Below, piece after piece: positions 15,252-23,435 of a DNA stretch of 28,505 nt. How positions within the stretch are numbered: position 1 is the first letter of the stretch; every line of letters begins with the position of its first letter. The stretch is from positions 1 through 28,505 of the forward strand of contig DDQW01000102.1 of the NCBI GenBank assembly GCA_002342805.1, read 5' to 3'. The translations under genes and the position numbers were made by a program. Source of the DNA: Clostridiales bacterium UBA2432. Lineage in GTDB: Bacteria > Bacillota > Clostridia > Lachnospirales > Vallitaleaceae. The notes beneath the pieces were generated by a model, which was given only the letters and a program-made list of their open reading frames with translations, had not been told where the DNA came from and did not search any database.

Positions 15252-15860
15252 ATGGCTTGGTTTAATAAACACAAACAAATTCATATTGACAAAAAGACGC
15301 ATTTACTCGTACTTGATCAAAAGTGGCATGAACTGTTCAATAATAAGAAACCGAGCAAAATCCTTACCCTAGAGAAAAAATTGAATGCATTGCTCAAAGA
15401 ACAAGGGAAACTGACAACAGAATCCAAAGAATACTACAATTTAAAGAAAAAAATAATGCAAGAAATCGTTGATAACATGAGTGAGACCAATGCCGAAAAC
15501 GAAAAAGACGCCTTTCATAAAATGGAAAAGAATCGACGAAATATTGAAGAAATAAATGATAAACTCAAACAATATGAAAAAAGACTGGACCAATTACCTA
15601 TGAAAATCGAGCAAGTAAATAGGGAGTTGGTCACAGTTACGATGAATATATTTTATCTAGAGATGCTGGACGTTCGAGCAAAATCACAGAAGCATGATAA
15701 AATGGTTAAAAAGCTTCGCGAAGAAATCAAAGAAGAGATTATTGCAAGAGATGAAACTAAAGAACGTTCAGACGCACTATACTCGTTTATTCATGATGTT
15801 GTCGGTAGTGATGTTATTGAACAATATGATGATTATTATTTGAAAGGGAATGAAAAATAA
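15252..15860 (+). CDS. Hypothetical coiled-coil protein downstream of rex
   Basis: A 202-aa soluble protein of unknown function. Residues from about 35 to 165 are highly charged, with Leu/Ile/Met at heptad-like positions, and should form a long helical coiled coil. A short hydrophobic patch (TVTMNIFYLEMLDV, near 128-141) interrupts it but is too weak for a membrane span. There is no signal peptide, cysteine or enzymatic motif. The C-terminus is acidic and aromatic (EQYDDYYLKG). GAGGA precedes the ATG 5 bases upstream, and rex ends 9 bases before the start, so it is co-transcribed with rex; acpS starts immediately after its stop codon. A structural or scaffold role is conceivable; no family name can be given. 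Confidence 0.85.
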   Translation: MAWFNKHKQIHIDKKTHLLVLDQKWHELFNNKKPSKILTLEKKLNALLKEQGKLTTESKEYYNLKKKIMQEIVDNMSETNAENEKDAFHKMEKNRRNIEEINDKLKQYEKRLDQLPMKIEQVNRELVTVTMNIFYLEMLDVRAKSQKHDKMVKKLREEIKEEIIARDETKERSDALYSFIHDVVGSDVIEQYDDYYLKGNEK

Positions 15861-15861
15861 T

Positions 15862-16248
15862 ATGATCATAGGAATAGGAATTGACTTAATCGCTGTTGAA
15901 CGCATTCAAAAAGCATGTGCAAAAAATGGATTTTTGCAACGATATTTTTCGGATAATGAGATTGCTTTGTTTGAAAAACATCACATGAACCCGCAAAAGG
16001 TTGCGGGTAATTTTTGTGTAAAGGAATCGGTGGTCAAAATGTTTGGCACCGGATTTAAAGGGATTAACCTCATCGATATTGAAGTTCTTCGTGACGATTG
16101 GGGAAAACCATATGTCGTATTACATAAAGGTGCATTAAAAATGCAAGATAATCTAAAAATTGATTCAATTCATGTTTCGATTTCCAATACAAACGATTAT
16201 GTTACCGCAGTTGCAATTGGTGAACGTTTGCGACAGGAATTTTTATAA
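15862..16248 (+). CDS. acpS: Holo-[acyl-carrier-protein] synthase
   Basis: Transfers 4'-phosphopantetheine from CoA to the serine of apo-ACP, enabling fatty-acid synthesis. It has 128 aa from the ATG at 15862. The magnesium ligands of the family are visible as Asp8 in GIGIDL and Glu55 in VKESVVK. The C-terminal HVSISNTNDYVTAVAI (from about 104) is the usual signature. An in-frame ATG at 15850 would add four residues and overlap the upstream gene; neither start has a good ribosome binding site. Alignment to the family's MIIGIGxDxxxIERI start favours 15862, with translation probably coupled to the preceding gene. A terminator-like hairpin lies inside the gene (15989-16015). The neighbours nnr and alr are the usual ones in Clostridia. 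Confidence 0.95.
   Translation: MIIGIGIDLIAVERIQKACAKNGFLQRYFSDNEIALFEKHHMNPQKVAGNFCVKESVVKMFGTGFKGINLIDIEVLRDDWGKPYVVLHKGALKMQDNLKIDSIHVSISNTNDYVTAVAIGERLRQEFL
15989..16015 (+). terminator. Terminator-like hairpin inside acpS
   Basis: ACCCGCAA (15989-15996) and TTGCGGGT (16001-16008) form a perfect, G+C-rich 8-bp stem with a 4-base loop, followed by AATTTTT. This has the form of an intrinsic terminator but sits within the coding sequence on the sense strand. It may reduce expression of the downstream genes when translation is uncoupled, or it may be accidental. Confidence 0.4.
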
Positions 16249-16261
16249 AAAGGAGTTTGAT

Positions 16262-17818
16262 ATGTTTGCAGTAAAAGGCTATGAAATGCAAAAAATGGAT
16301 CAATATATGATCAATGACGTAGGCATACCAAGCTGTGTCCTAATGGAGAATGCCGCGAAATCTATCGTGGATGATATTATTGTTCGTTTTCCGATCGGAC
16401 AAGATAAGGACGGTAAGATAACGATTATCTGTGGCACTGGGAACAATGGAGGCGACGGCATGGCAATAGGTCGTTGGTTACTTCATCTTGGATATGACGT
16501 GCACTTTGTCATAATAGGAAAAAAAGAACGTAGATCAGAGGACCACCAACTACAAGAAACTATTTTGAATCATCTGATAGCTTCTCAAATGAAAAATACC
16601 GTTCTATGGATTGATGAAGACAATTTTGAAATAGACAGTCCCCAAATTAAAGCCTTGTTAAAAAGGAGCTTTTTAACGGTGGATAGTTTACTCGGAACCG
16701 GTTGCAATCGGACAGTTTCTATCTTGTTTAAAGATATTATTGAGTATATGAATCATTATTCGACCTATATAATTTCTGTAGATGTTCCTTCAGGAATTAA
16801 TAGTGATAACGGAAAAGTAATGGGGGCTGCGGTTCAGGCGGACATTACCTATACTTTTGCCATGCCTAAAATTGGTTTAATTCTCTATCCCGGAGCAGAA
16901 TATACCGGTGAGCTTATTGTTAAGGATATAGGTATTATTCAAGAAGCTCAATCCCTGATTCAACAAAAAGTCAATGTTCTTGACCAAGCCTCCATTAAAG
17001 AAGCGGTGGCACAAGGAGTTTTTGAACGAAAAAAGAACACCCACAAAGGAAACTTCGGAATCTTAGGCATTATCGTAGGGGATGACCTGATGTTAGGGGC
17101 AACGATTCTTGCCGTTAAAGCCGCCTATCGAACAGGGGCAGGCTTAGTCAAGGTCTTTACCTCTGAAAAAAATGCCCATCTTATTTTGGCACAGGTTCCC
17201 GAATGTGTCATTGTAGAATATGATGCAAGAAAAGACCTATCCGATCAAATAGATGCTTTTGCCAATCAAGTCGATGTTATTGCTATTGGACCGGGATTAT
17301 CTCAATCCAATCATGCTCATCATTTGGTTCGTCAAATTCTCCGGCTGGATAAAAAAGTAATATTTGATGCGGACGCCTTGAATATTATTGCAAAAAATAT
17401 GGAATGGTTTGAAGAAAAAAAATGTAGCTGTGTAATCACGCCACACATTGGTGAGATGTCAAGATTAACAGGATATTGCTCTTCAGGCATATTGGAAAAT
17501 CCCATACATTTTGGATCAGCAATGATGGAGAAGTACCATATTGTTACCGTGTTGAAAAGTGCACGAACAGTGGTTGCTGCACCTGAAGATCAAATCTATA
17601 TCAATACATTAGGAAATCCGGGAATGTCAACAGCAGGTTCCGGTGATGTCTTAGTGGGAATCATCGGCGGACTGGTTGCACAAGGACAATCTCTGGCCGA
17701 TGCGGCTCGATATGGCGTCCTGCTGCATTCTTATGCAGGCGATTATTACGCGAGCGACAATAACTTTGCATCGCTTATGGCTTCGGATATTATCGATTGC
17801 CTTTGGAAAGGGTTGTAA
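16262..17818 (+). CDS. nnr: Bifunctional NAD(P)H-hydrate epimerase / ADP-dependent dehydratase
   Basis: Repairs hydrated NADH and NADPH; 518 aa from the ATG at 16262. The N-terminal YjeF_N epimerase domain (about 1-215) has the Rossmann-like loop CGTGNNGGDG at 57-66 and the PSGIN motif near 178. The C-terminal ribokinase-like dehydratase (about 228-518) has the IGPGLSQ motif near 341-347 and GSGD at 459-462, with Asp462 as the catalytic base. AGGAG 6-10 bases upstream fixes this start; a longer in-frame reading from 16160 would lie within acpS and has no ribosome binding site. The fusion of both domains is standard in bacteria. acpS-nnr-alr is a common order in Clostridia. The alr start follows the stop by a single base. 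Confidence 0.96.
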   Translation: MFAVKGYEMQKMDQYMINDVGIPSCVLMENAAKSIVDDIIVRFPIGQDKDGKITIICGTGNNGGDGMAIGRWLLHLGYDVHFVIIGKKERRSEDHQLQETILNHLIASQMKNTVLWIDEDNFEIDSPQIKALLKRSFLTVDSLLGTGCNRTVSILFKDIIEYMNHYSTYIISVDVPSGINSDNGKVMGAAVQADITYTFAMPKIGLILYPGAEYTGELIVKDIGIIQEAQSLIQQKVNVLDQASIKEAVAQGVFERKKNTHKGNFGILGIIVGDDLMLGATILAVKAAYRTGAGLVKVFTSEKNAHLILAQVPECVIVEYDARKDLSDQIDAFANQVDVIAIGPGLSQSNHAHHLVRQILRLDKKVIFDADALNIIAKNMEWFEEKKCSCVITPHIGEMSRLTGYCSSGILENPIHFGSAMMEKYHIVTVLKSARTVVAAPEDQIYINTLGNPGMSTAGSGDVLVGIIGGLVAQGQSLADAARYGVLLHSYAGDYYASDNNFASLMASDIIDCLWKGL

Positions 17819-17819
17819 G

Positions 17820-19004
17820 ATGGAATCAATATATCATCGTGTATATGCAAAAGTGAATTTAGATGCGATTCGCAATAATTTAACAGCCATTCGTGAGTAT
17901 GTGAATTATAATATGGACCATGAAGTGAAAGTTATGGCTGTTGTTAAGGCAGATGGGTATGGACATGGAGCAATCCCGATTAGTCGTGAACTGGAAAAAC
18001 TTCACGTCGATTATATTGCCGTGGCCATATATCAAGAAGGTATTCAGTTACGCGAGGAAGGTGTCAGCGTACCGATTCTTGTTTTAGGTAATACCCATGA
18101 AGAAGCTTTTGAAGAGCTTGTGCGTTATAACTTAACACAAACAGTATATTCAATAGAACTTGCACAAAAGTTGAATTATTTTGGAGAACAATCCGGAAAA
18201 AAAGTACGCGTTCATGTTAAAGTCGATACCGGTATGGGACGACTTGGATTTCGACTGATTGGAGGAAGTATGGAGCAGTCGGTTGAAGAGATTCTACAAT
18301 TGACGCAATATAGGCATTTGGAGTGCGAAGGATTATTTACACATTTTTCAAAAGCCGATGAGGTGGATATTTCTTATACTAATATGCAAGTGGACTTGTT
18401 TGAAAAACTTTTGGGACGTTTAGAAGCACAGGGGATTACATTCCCCTTAATTCATGCCTCAAATAGTGCAGGACTGATTGACCATCAAAGGGCGCGTTTT
18501 AATATGGTCAGGGCAGGAATCGCCTTGTACGGGTTATACCCATCGGATACGGTGAGCCATGCCATCAATCTCCAACCGGCCTTATCTATAAGTAGTCATA
18601 TTATCTTTTTGAAAAATGTTGAAAAAGATGAGTACATTAGCTATGGCGGTATTTTTAAGACCAGCCGTCCATCGAAGATTGCAACAGTTCCGATTGGCTA
18701 TGCAGATGGGTATTCAAGAGCCTTGTCCAATAAAGGCCGTGTTTTGATTCGTGGACAGTATGCACCGGTTGTCGGTCGTGTTTGTATGGATCAGATGCTT
18801 GTTGACGTAACAGATATAGAAGGCGTGACAGAAGATGATGAAGTGGTCTTAATAGGTGCATCCGATGGACAACATATTTTTGTTGAAGAATTAGCAAGAC
18901 ACATGAATACCATTAATTATGAAGTCATCTGTTCCATTGGAAAGCGTGTACCTCGAATATATATGAAGGAGAATGAAGTCGTCGAAACCATTGACTACTT
19001 TTAA
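17820..19004 (+). CDS. alr: Alanine racemase
   Basis: PLP-dependent enzyme making D-alanine for peptidoglycan; 394 aa from the ATG at 17820. The PLP lysine is Lys43 in VVKADGYGHG. The catalytic tyrosine of the second subunit face is Tyr275 in ISYGGIFKT. Other conserved stretches are HVKVDTGMGRLGF (about 133-145), THFSKADE, HASNSAG, and IGYADGYSR after the tyrosine. The N-terminal TIM barrel and C-terminal beta domain have normal lengths. An upstream in-frame ATG (17676) lies within nnr and is rejected; GGAAAGGG close to the nnr stop codon serves this start, suggesting translational coupling. In many Firmicutes alr is followed by the mazEF toxin-antitoxin pair, which is missing here. Confidence 0.97.
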   Translation: MESIYHRVYAKVNLDAIRNNLTAIREYVNYNMDHEVKVMAVVKADGYGHGAIPISRELEKLHVDYIAVAIYQEGIQLREEGVSVPILVLGNTHEEAFEELVRYNLTQTVYSIELAQKLNYFGEQSGKKVRVHVKVDTGMGRLGFRLIGGSMEQSVEEILQLTQYRHLECEGLFTHFSKADEVDISYTNMQVDLFEKLLGRLEAQGITFPLIHASNSAGLIDHQRARFNMVRAGIALYGLYPSDTVSHAINLQPALSISSHIIFLKNVEKDEYISYGGIFKTSRPSKIATVPIGYADGYSRALSNKGRVLIRGQYAPVVGRVCMDQMLVDVTDIEGVTEDDEVVLIGASDGQHIFVEELARHMNTINYEVICSIGKRVPRIYMKENEVVETIDYF

Positions 19005-19010
19005 AAAACA

Positions 19011-20363
19011 ATGAATAACACACAATTTTATAAAAAATTATTTGCAATTGCTATTCCTATTACTTTGCAACAACTCATTATTTCTTCATTAAACTTAATT
19101 GATACTTTTATGATTAGTTCATTGACAAAGGAAGCGATTGCAGGCGTTGGAGCCGCAAACAAAGTTTTTTTTCTTTTAAATCTTTTCCTCTTTGGTATGA
19201 GTAGTGGTTCATCCATTCTTACAGCTCAATTTTGGGGAAAAAAAGATATAGAAAGCATTAAAAAAGTATATGGATTATCATTAACCTTTGCACTTGGCGG
19301 AGGTTTATTATTTACAATCATTGCAATACTCTTACCCCAACAAGTGATGGCTATTTTTTCAGAAGATGCCTTGGTGGTTTTAGAAGGGGCAAAGTATTTA
19401 AGAATTGTTGGATTTTCTTATCTTTTTACCGCGGTAACATTTTCAACCATGTTTGTTTTACGAAGTACCAATTATGTGAAACTCCCCTTATTTGTAACAA
19501 TCGTAGCGATCTCAATCAACACCTTTTTAAACTGGGTACTGATTTATGGTAACTTAGGTTTTCAACCCTTAGGTGTTGAAGGCGCAGCCATAGCCACCTT
19601 GATTGCTAGGACACTGGAATGCTTTATGTTGGTGATGCTGTCTAATTATTACAAATTACCGGCTTCAGGTAAGTTAAGTAAACTCTTTAGTTATAATAAA
19701 AGTCTGGCTAAACATTTTTCAAAAATCGCTATGCCGGTGGTTATTAATGAAATTCTTTGGTCAACAGGTGTAACCATGTATGCTGTTGTTTACGGGCGTA
19801 TGGGAACGGATGTTATGGCAGCGATGACCATTACCCAAACGATTGAACAAATTATATTTGTCGTCTCTGTCGGTGTCGGAAATGCCAGCGCTATTATGCT
19901 TGGGAATTCCCTTGGGGCCATGGAGGGCGAGAAAATCTATGATGAGGCAGTTCAGTTTGTAAAAATAAACTTTTTATTAGGTGCTCTCATGGGAATTACA
20001 ATCATTCTATCAGCACCACATGTTGCCGGAATATACAGTGTTCCGCCCATTGTAAAATACCACATTATCGGTTCTTTATCAGTCTTTGGTATATATACAA
20101 TGGTCAAAAGTGTTAACTTAGTCATCATTGTCGGCATCCTTCGAAGCGGAGGCGATACTATTTTTGCAGCGGCTTTAGACGGATTAGCAGTTTGGGGCTT
20201 AGGCGTACCACTGGCTATTTTGACAGGCTTAGTTCTTAAATGGGATTTACCTTTTGTATATGCGGCAATTCTCTTTGAAGAGATGGCTAAGCTTGGTTTC
20301 GGATTAAAACGAATGAAGTCAAAACGTTGGATGAATAATCTTGTTGAACATCAAGAATCGTGA
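19011..20363 (+). CDS. MATE family efflux transporter
   Basis: Integral membrane protein of 450 aa with about twelve hydrophobic segments judged by eye, in two homologous halves. It is a cation-coupled exporter of drugs or metabolites. Family features are the N-terminal IAIPITLQQLI and SLNLIDTFMI segments, the FFLLNLFLFGMSSGSSILTAQ region, and LRSGGDT in the second half (around 375-381). The start lies 6 bases after the alr stop, and the upstream bases are AT-rich with no Shine-Dalgarno-like sequence, so expression may depend on coupling from alr. No other ATG nearby fits the protein better. The substrate is unknown. No terminator is visible after it; the yebC promoter overlaps its 3' end. 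Confidence 0.93.
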   Translation: MNNTQFYKKLFAIAIPITLQQLIISSLNLIDTFMISSLTKEAIAGVGAANKVFFLLNLFLFGMSSGSSILTAQFWGKKDIESIKKVYGLSLTFALGGGLLFTIIAILLPQQVMAIFSEDALVVLEGAKYLRIVGFSYLFTAVTFSTMFVLRSTNYVKLPLFVTIVAISINTFLNWVLIYGNLGFQPLGVEGAAIATLIARTLECFMLVMLSNYYKLPASGKLSKLFSYNKSLAKHFSKIAMPVVINEILWSTGVTMYAVVYGRMGTDVMAAMTITQTIEQIIFVVSVGVGNASAIMLGNSLGAMEGEKIYDEAVQFVKINFLLGALMGITIILSAPHVAGIYSVPPIVKYHIIGSLSVFGIYTMVKSVNLVIIVGILRSGGDTIFAAALDGLAVWGLGVPLAILTGLVLKWDLPFVYAAILFEEMAKLGFGLKRMKSKRWMNNLVEHQES

Positions 20364-20369
20364 TAAAAT
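20341..20369 (+). promoter_or_regulatory. Possible promoter of yebC-ligA
   Basis: TTGTTG (20341-20346) and TAAAAT (20364-20369) are spaced by 17 bases. The -10 is preceded by TGA, giving an extended -10 form. It overlaps the last codons of the MATE gene. The match is moderate. Confidence 0.4.
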
Positions 20370-20398
20370 AGGACAAACTATGAATAGGAGTGAAGAAA

Positions 20399-21127
20399 AT
20401 GTCAGGACATTCAAAATTTGCAAACATTAAGCATAAAAAAGAAAAAAATGATGCAAAAAAGGGAAAAATATTTACAAAAATCGGTCGAGAGATTGTGGTT
20501 GCAGTGCGCCAAGGTGGACCTGATCCCAGTCTAAACTCAGGCTTAAATGATATTATCAATAAAGCAAAATCAAATAACATGCCTAACGATACGATTAATA
20601 GAGCCATAAAACGGGCTTCAGGTGAAGCCGGTGATGTAGAATTTGAACGTATTGTCTATGAAGGTTATGGCATCTCCGGTGTGGCAGTTATGGTTGAGTG
20701 TTTAACAGACAACAAAAACCGGACAGCGGCAAATGTTCGTCACGGCTTTTCAAAGTATGGTGGCAATATGGGAACAAGCGGATGTGTCAACTATTTATTC
20801 GATAAAAAAGGTCAAATTGTTCTAGAAAATACATCAGATATAGACGAAGATGAATTGATGATGCTTGCGCTTGAAGCTGGTGCAGAAGATATTGATGTTG
20901 ATGAGGAAGGTATTGAAGTCATTACGGAACCGGATAACTTTAGTCAGGTCTATCAAGCATTACTGGACCAAGGCTATGAGATTCTATCCGGAGAAGTTGC
21001 TCAGATTCCTCAAACAACAGTATCCTTATCTGAAGAAGAAAGCAAAGAAATGGAAAAGATGCTTGAGCATCTTGAAGAAGATGATGATGTTCAAAACGTA
21101 TATCATAATTGGGAGATGGAAGATTAA
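20399..21127 (+). CDS. yebC: YebC/PmpR-type protein (TACO1 family)
   Basis: A 242-aa cytoplasmic protein of the YebC/TACO1 family, originally annotated as a transcriptional regulator and now linked to translation of difficult sequences such as proline stretches. The start MSGHSKFANIKHKK is the family hallmark. Other typical blocks are AVRQGGPDPSLN, NMPNDTINRAIKRASGE, YEGYGISGVAVMVECLTDNKNRT and GGNMGTSGCVNYLF. The acidic C-terminus is usual. A GTG at 20390 would add three residues, but AGGAG (20386-20390) lies 8 bases before the ATG at 20399, so that start is chosen. The stop codon is followed at once by the ligA ATG. Confidence 0.95.
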   Translation: MSGHSKFANIKHKKEKNDAKKGKIFTKIGREIVVAVRQGGPDPSLNSGLNDIINKAKSNNMPNDTINRAIKRASGEAGDVEFERIVYEGYGISGVAVMVECLTDNKNRTAANVRHGFSKYGGNMGTSGCVNYLFDKKGQIVLENTSDIDEDELMMLALEAGAEDIDVDEEGIEVITEPDNFSQVYQALLDQGYEILSGEVAQIPQTTVSLSEEESKEMEKMLEHLEEDDDVQNVYHNWEMED

Positions 21128-23083
21128 ATGGATAAAATAACAAGGATGCGTGGGCTGGTTCATCAGCTTGACCAAGCTGCGCGTTCCTATTATCAAGAAA
21201 ACCAAGAAATTATGTCAAACCTTGAATATGACCGTTTATATGATGAACTTGTTGAACTTGAAAATGAGACGGGGACTATATTAGCAGGAAGTCCGACCCA
21301 AAAAGTCGGCTACGAGTTGCTGACACAATTACCAAAAGAAGCCCATGAATTTTCCATGTTAAGCTTAGATAAGACAAAGGATGAGCAAGTGCTTATGGAC
21401 TGGCTAGGTGATCAAGAAGGGGTCTTGTCCTTTAAATTAGATGGACTCACCATTGTTTTAACCTATCAAGACGGTCAACTTATCAAGGCAGTTACCCGTG
21501 GAAACGGAACGATTGGTGAGGTTATTACCAACAATGCTAAGCAGTTTAAAAATCTTCCCTTAACGATTCCATATAAAGGTCGAGTTTTGCTGCGAGGAGA
21601 AGCAGTCATCCGTTATTCAGACTTTGAAGCCATTAATCAAACCCTTGATGTTGAAAACCAATATAAAAATCCGAGAAACTTATGTAGCGGTTCCGTTCGC
21701 CAGCTCAATAGTGAAATCACGGCAAGACGACACGTTCGGTTTTATGGATTTACACTCATTCACAGTGACCATCAGGATATGTTCACGAAAAAATCCGAGG
21801 AGCTATTATGGCTTCAAAGTCAAGGATTTGAATGCGTCGATTATCACTTAGTCACCAAAGAAAATATTGAAGCTACTATCGAAACGTTTGCTGAAAAATT
21901 AGATTCAAATGACGTGGCATCGGATGGCCTAGTATTAACCATGAATGATAAAGCCTATAGCCAAAGTTTGGGAGTAACCTCAAAATTTCCCAAAGATACA
22001 ATGGCCTATAAATGGCAAGATGAAATAAAAGATACAATCTTAGAAGACGTTTTTTGGAGTGCATCTCGAACCGGCTTAATTAATCCGGTAGCTGTTTTTA
22101 AGCCTGTAGATCTTGAAGGGACCCAAGTCTCTCGAGCAAGTCTTCATAATATTAGTATTCTTGAAAAGTTAGAGTTAGGTATCGGAGATACCATTCAAGT
22201 CTATAAAGCTAATATGATTATTCCCCAGATTGCAGATAACTTAACGCGTAGTAATCACTTAGAGATACCAAAGGAATGTCCGGTTTGTTTTGAAGAGACA
22301 GCCATAAAAGACGTCAACGATATTAAGGTTTTATATTGTATGAACCCTGAATGTCCGGCCAAAAAAGTCAAAGCATATTCCCACTTTGTTTCTAGAAACG
22401 CCATGAATATTGATGGATTATCGGAAGCGACCTTAGAGAAGTTAATTCAGTTAGGTTTAATTCATGAGTATTCCGATTTATTTAAACTTGAGGAAGACGA
22501 AAAAAAGGTAAAAATCATTCAACTCGATGGTTTTGGAGAAAAATCCTATCAAAATCTCGTTGAGTCTATTCATAAGGCGAGAAAAGTAAAATTAGCCAAT
22601 TTTATCTATGCTTTAGGTATTCTTCATGTGGGATTAAGTAATGCCAAACTTCTAGCCGCAGCCTTTGACCATGACTTAAATCATATCATGACAGCATCAG
22701 TGGAAGAATTTGAAGCCATTGAAGGTTTTGGACATGTTATTGCAAAATCCCTCTATGATTATTTTCAAGAGGATAAGCATAGACAAGCACTTGATCATCT
22801 GCTAAATGAAGTTGAACTGGAAAAAGTGGAAAAAGCGGCTACCAAGGATGCGATTAGCGGAAAAACCTTTGTCATAACAGGCTCTCTAGAACATTACGAA
22901 AACCGTGAAGCCTTAAAATTAGAAATAGAGGGCTTTGGTGGAAAAGTCACCGGAAGCGTCTCGAAAAACACGGATTACTTGATTAACAATGATACAACAT
23001 CCGGATCATCAAAGAATAAGAAGGCCAAGTCTCTTGATGTTCCCATTATTAGTGAAGAAGAGTTTAGAGCACTCATTGAATAA
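21128..23083 (+). CDS. ligA: NAD+-dependent DNA ligase, divergent type
   Basis: Seals nicks in DNA using NAD+; 651 aa, slightly shorter than usual (about 670). Domain Ia (1-60) contains EYDRLYDEL. The adenylation lysine is Lys103 in FKLDG. The OB fold and a four-cysteine zinc finger (CPVC ... YCMNPEC) follow, then helix-hairpin-helix repeats and a C-terminal BRCT domain (about 575-651). Several canonical positions differ: the domain Ia aspartate corresponding to E. coli Asp32 is Asn31, the TRGDGxxGE-V-T motif reads TRGNGTIGEVIT, and PMLSLDN reads SMLSLDK. I associate this pattern with Lachnospiraceae-type ligases. The start abuts the yebC stop with no gap, with GGA-rich sequence inside yebC, so translation is probably coupled. 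ligA next to gatCAB is a common arrangement in Firmicutes. Confidence 0.95.
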   Translation: MDKITRMRGLVHQLDQAARSYYQENQEIMSNLEYDRLYDELVELENETGTILAGSPTQKVGYELLTQLPKEAHEFSMLSLDKTKDEQVLMDWLGDQEGVLSFKLDGLTIVLTYQDGQLIKAVTRGNGTIGEVITNNAKQFKNLPLTIPYKGRVLLRGEAVIRYSDFEAINQTLDVENQYKNPRNLCSGSVRQLNSEITARRHVRFYGFTLIHSDHQDMFTKKSEELLWLQSQGFECVDYHLVTKENIEATIETFAEKLDSNDVASDGLVLTMNDKAYSQSLGVTSKFPKDTMAYKWQDEIKDTILEDVFWSASRTGLINPVAVFKPVDLEGTQVSRASLHNISILEKLELGIGDTIQVYKANMIIPQIADNLTRSNHLEIPKECPVCFEETAIKDVNDIKVLYCMNPECPAKKVKAYSHFVSRNAMNIDGLSEATLEKLIQLGLIHEYSDLFKLEEDEKKVKIIQLDGFGEKSYQNLVESIHKARKVKLANFIYALGILHVGLSNAKLLAAAFDHDLNHIMTASVEEFEAIEGFGHVIAKSLYDYFQEDKHRQALDHLLNEVELEKVEKAATKDAISGKTFVITGSLEHYENREALKLEIEGFGGKVTGSVSKNTDYLINNDTTSGSSKNKKAKSLDVPIISEEEFRALIE

Positions 23084-23104
23084 TCATTAACACTGTGATA
23101 CAAT
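23076..23104 (+). promoter_or_regulatory. Promoter of the gatCAB operon
   Basis: TTGAAT (23076-23081) and TACAAT (23099-23104) are separated by 17 bases, with TGA before the -10, giving an extended -10. The -35 box overlaps the last codons of ligA. No T-box leader follows: only 33 bases separate the -10 from the gatC start. Confidence 0.65.
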
Positions 23105-23137
23105 AAAGCATTATATTAAAAAAAACGGAGGATAAGG

Positions 23138-23425
23138 ATGAAAATCACAAAAGACCAAGTTGAACATGTGGCACACTTAGCCCGTTTAAGTCTAACTGAA
23201 GAAGAAAAGGTACAAATGACAAAAGATATGGAGATGATCTTAGAATTTGCAGATCAAATCAATGAATATACTTTTGAAGATGTGAATGCTACGGCACACG
23301 TTATTCCAATTAATAATGTCTTTCGAGAAGATGAGGTATCTCCTTCAATGGACCGAGATGTCTTGTTAAAGAATGCCCCAAGTAAAGAAAATGGATGTTA
23401 CACCGTGCCAAAAGTCGTAGAATAG
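23138..23425 (+). CDS. gatC: Glutamyl/aspartyl-tRNA amidotransferase subunit C
   Basis: A 95-aa small subunit of GatCAB that wraps around and stabilises the GatA-GatB interface. The N-terminal pattern VEHVAHLARLSLTEEE and the central helix with MILEFADQINE are typical, as is the C-terminal region with R-E-D-E-V and NAP. GGAGG precedes the ATG. It is followed after 10 bases by gatA, in the standard order gatC-gatA-gatB. The complex makes Gln-tRNA-Gln from Glu-tRNA-Gln, implying that the organism uses the indirect pathway. Confidence 0.95.
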   Translation: MKITKDQVEHVAHLARLSLTEEEKVQMTKDMEMILEFADQINEYTFEDVNATAHVIPINNVFREDEVSPSMDRDVLLKNAPSKENGCYTVPKVVE

Positions 23426-23435
23426 GAGGCTTGAG

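Noticed and set aside
16160..16261. Longer N-terminus of Nnr starting inside acpS
   Set aside because: The extra 34 residues do not resemble the family, overlap acpS and lack a ribosome binding site; AGGAG serves the ATG at 16262.
17676..17819. Longer N-terminus of alanine racemase starting inside nnr
   Set aside because: The extension is out-of-frame nnr sequence; the family start aligns with the ATG at 17820.
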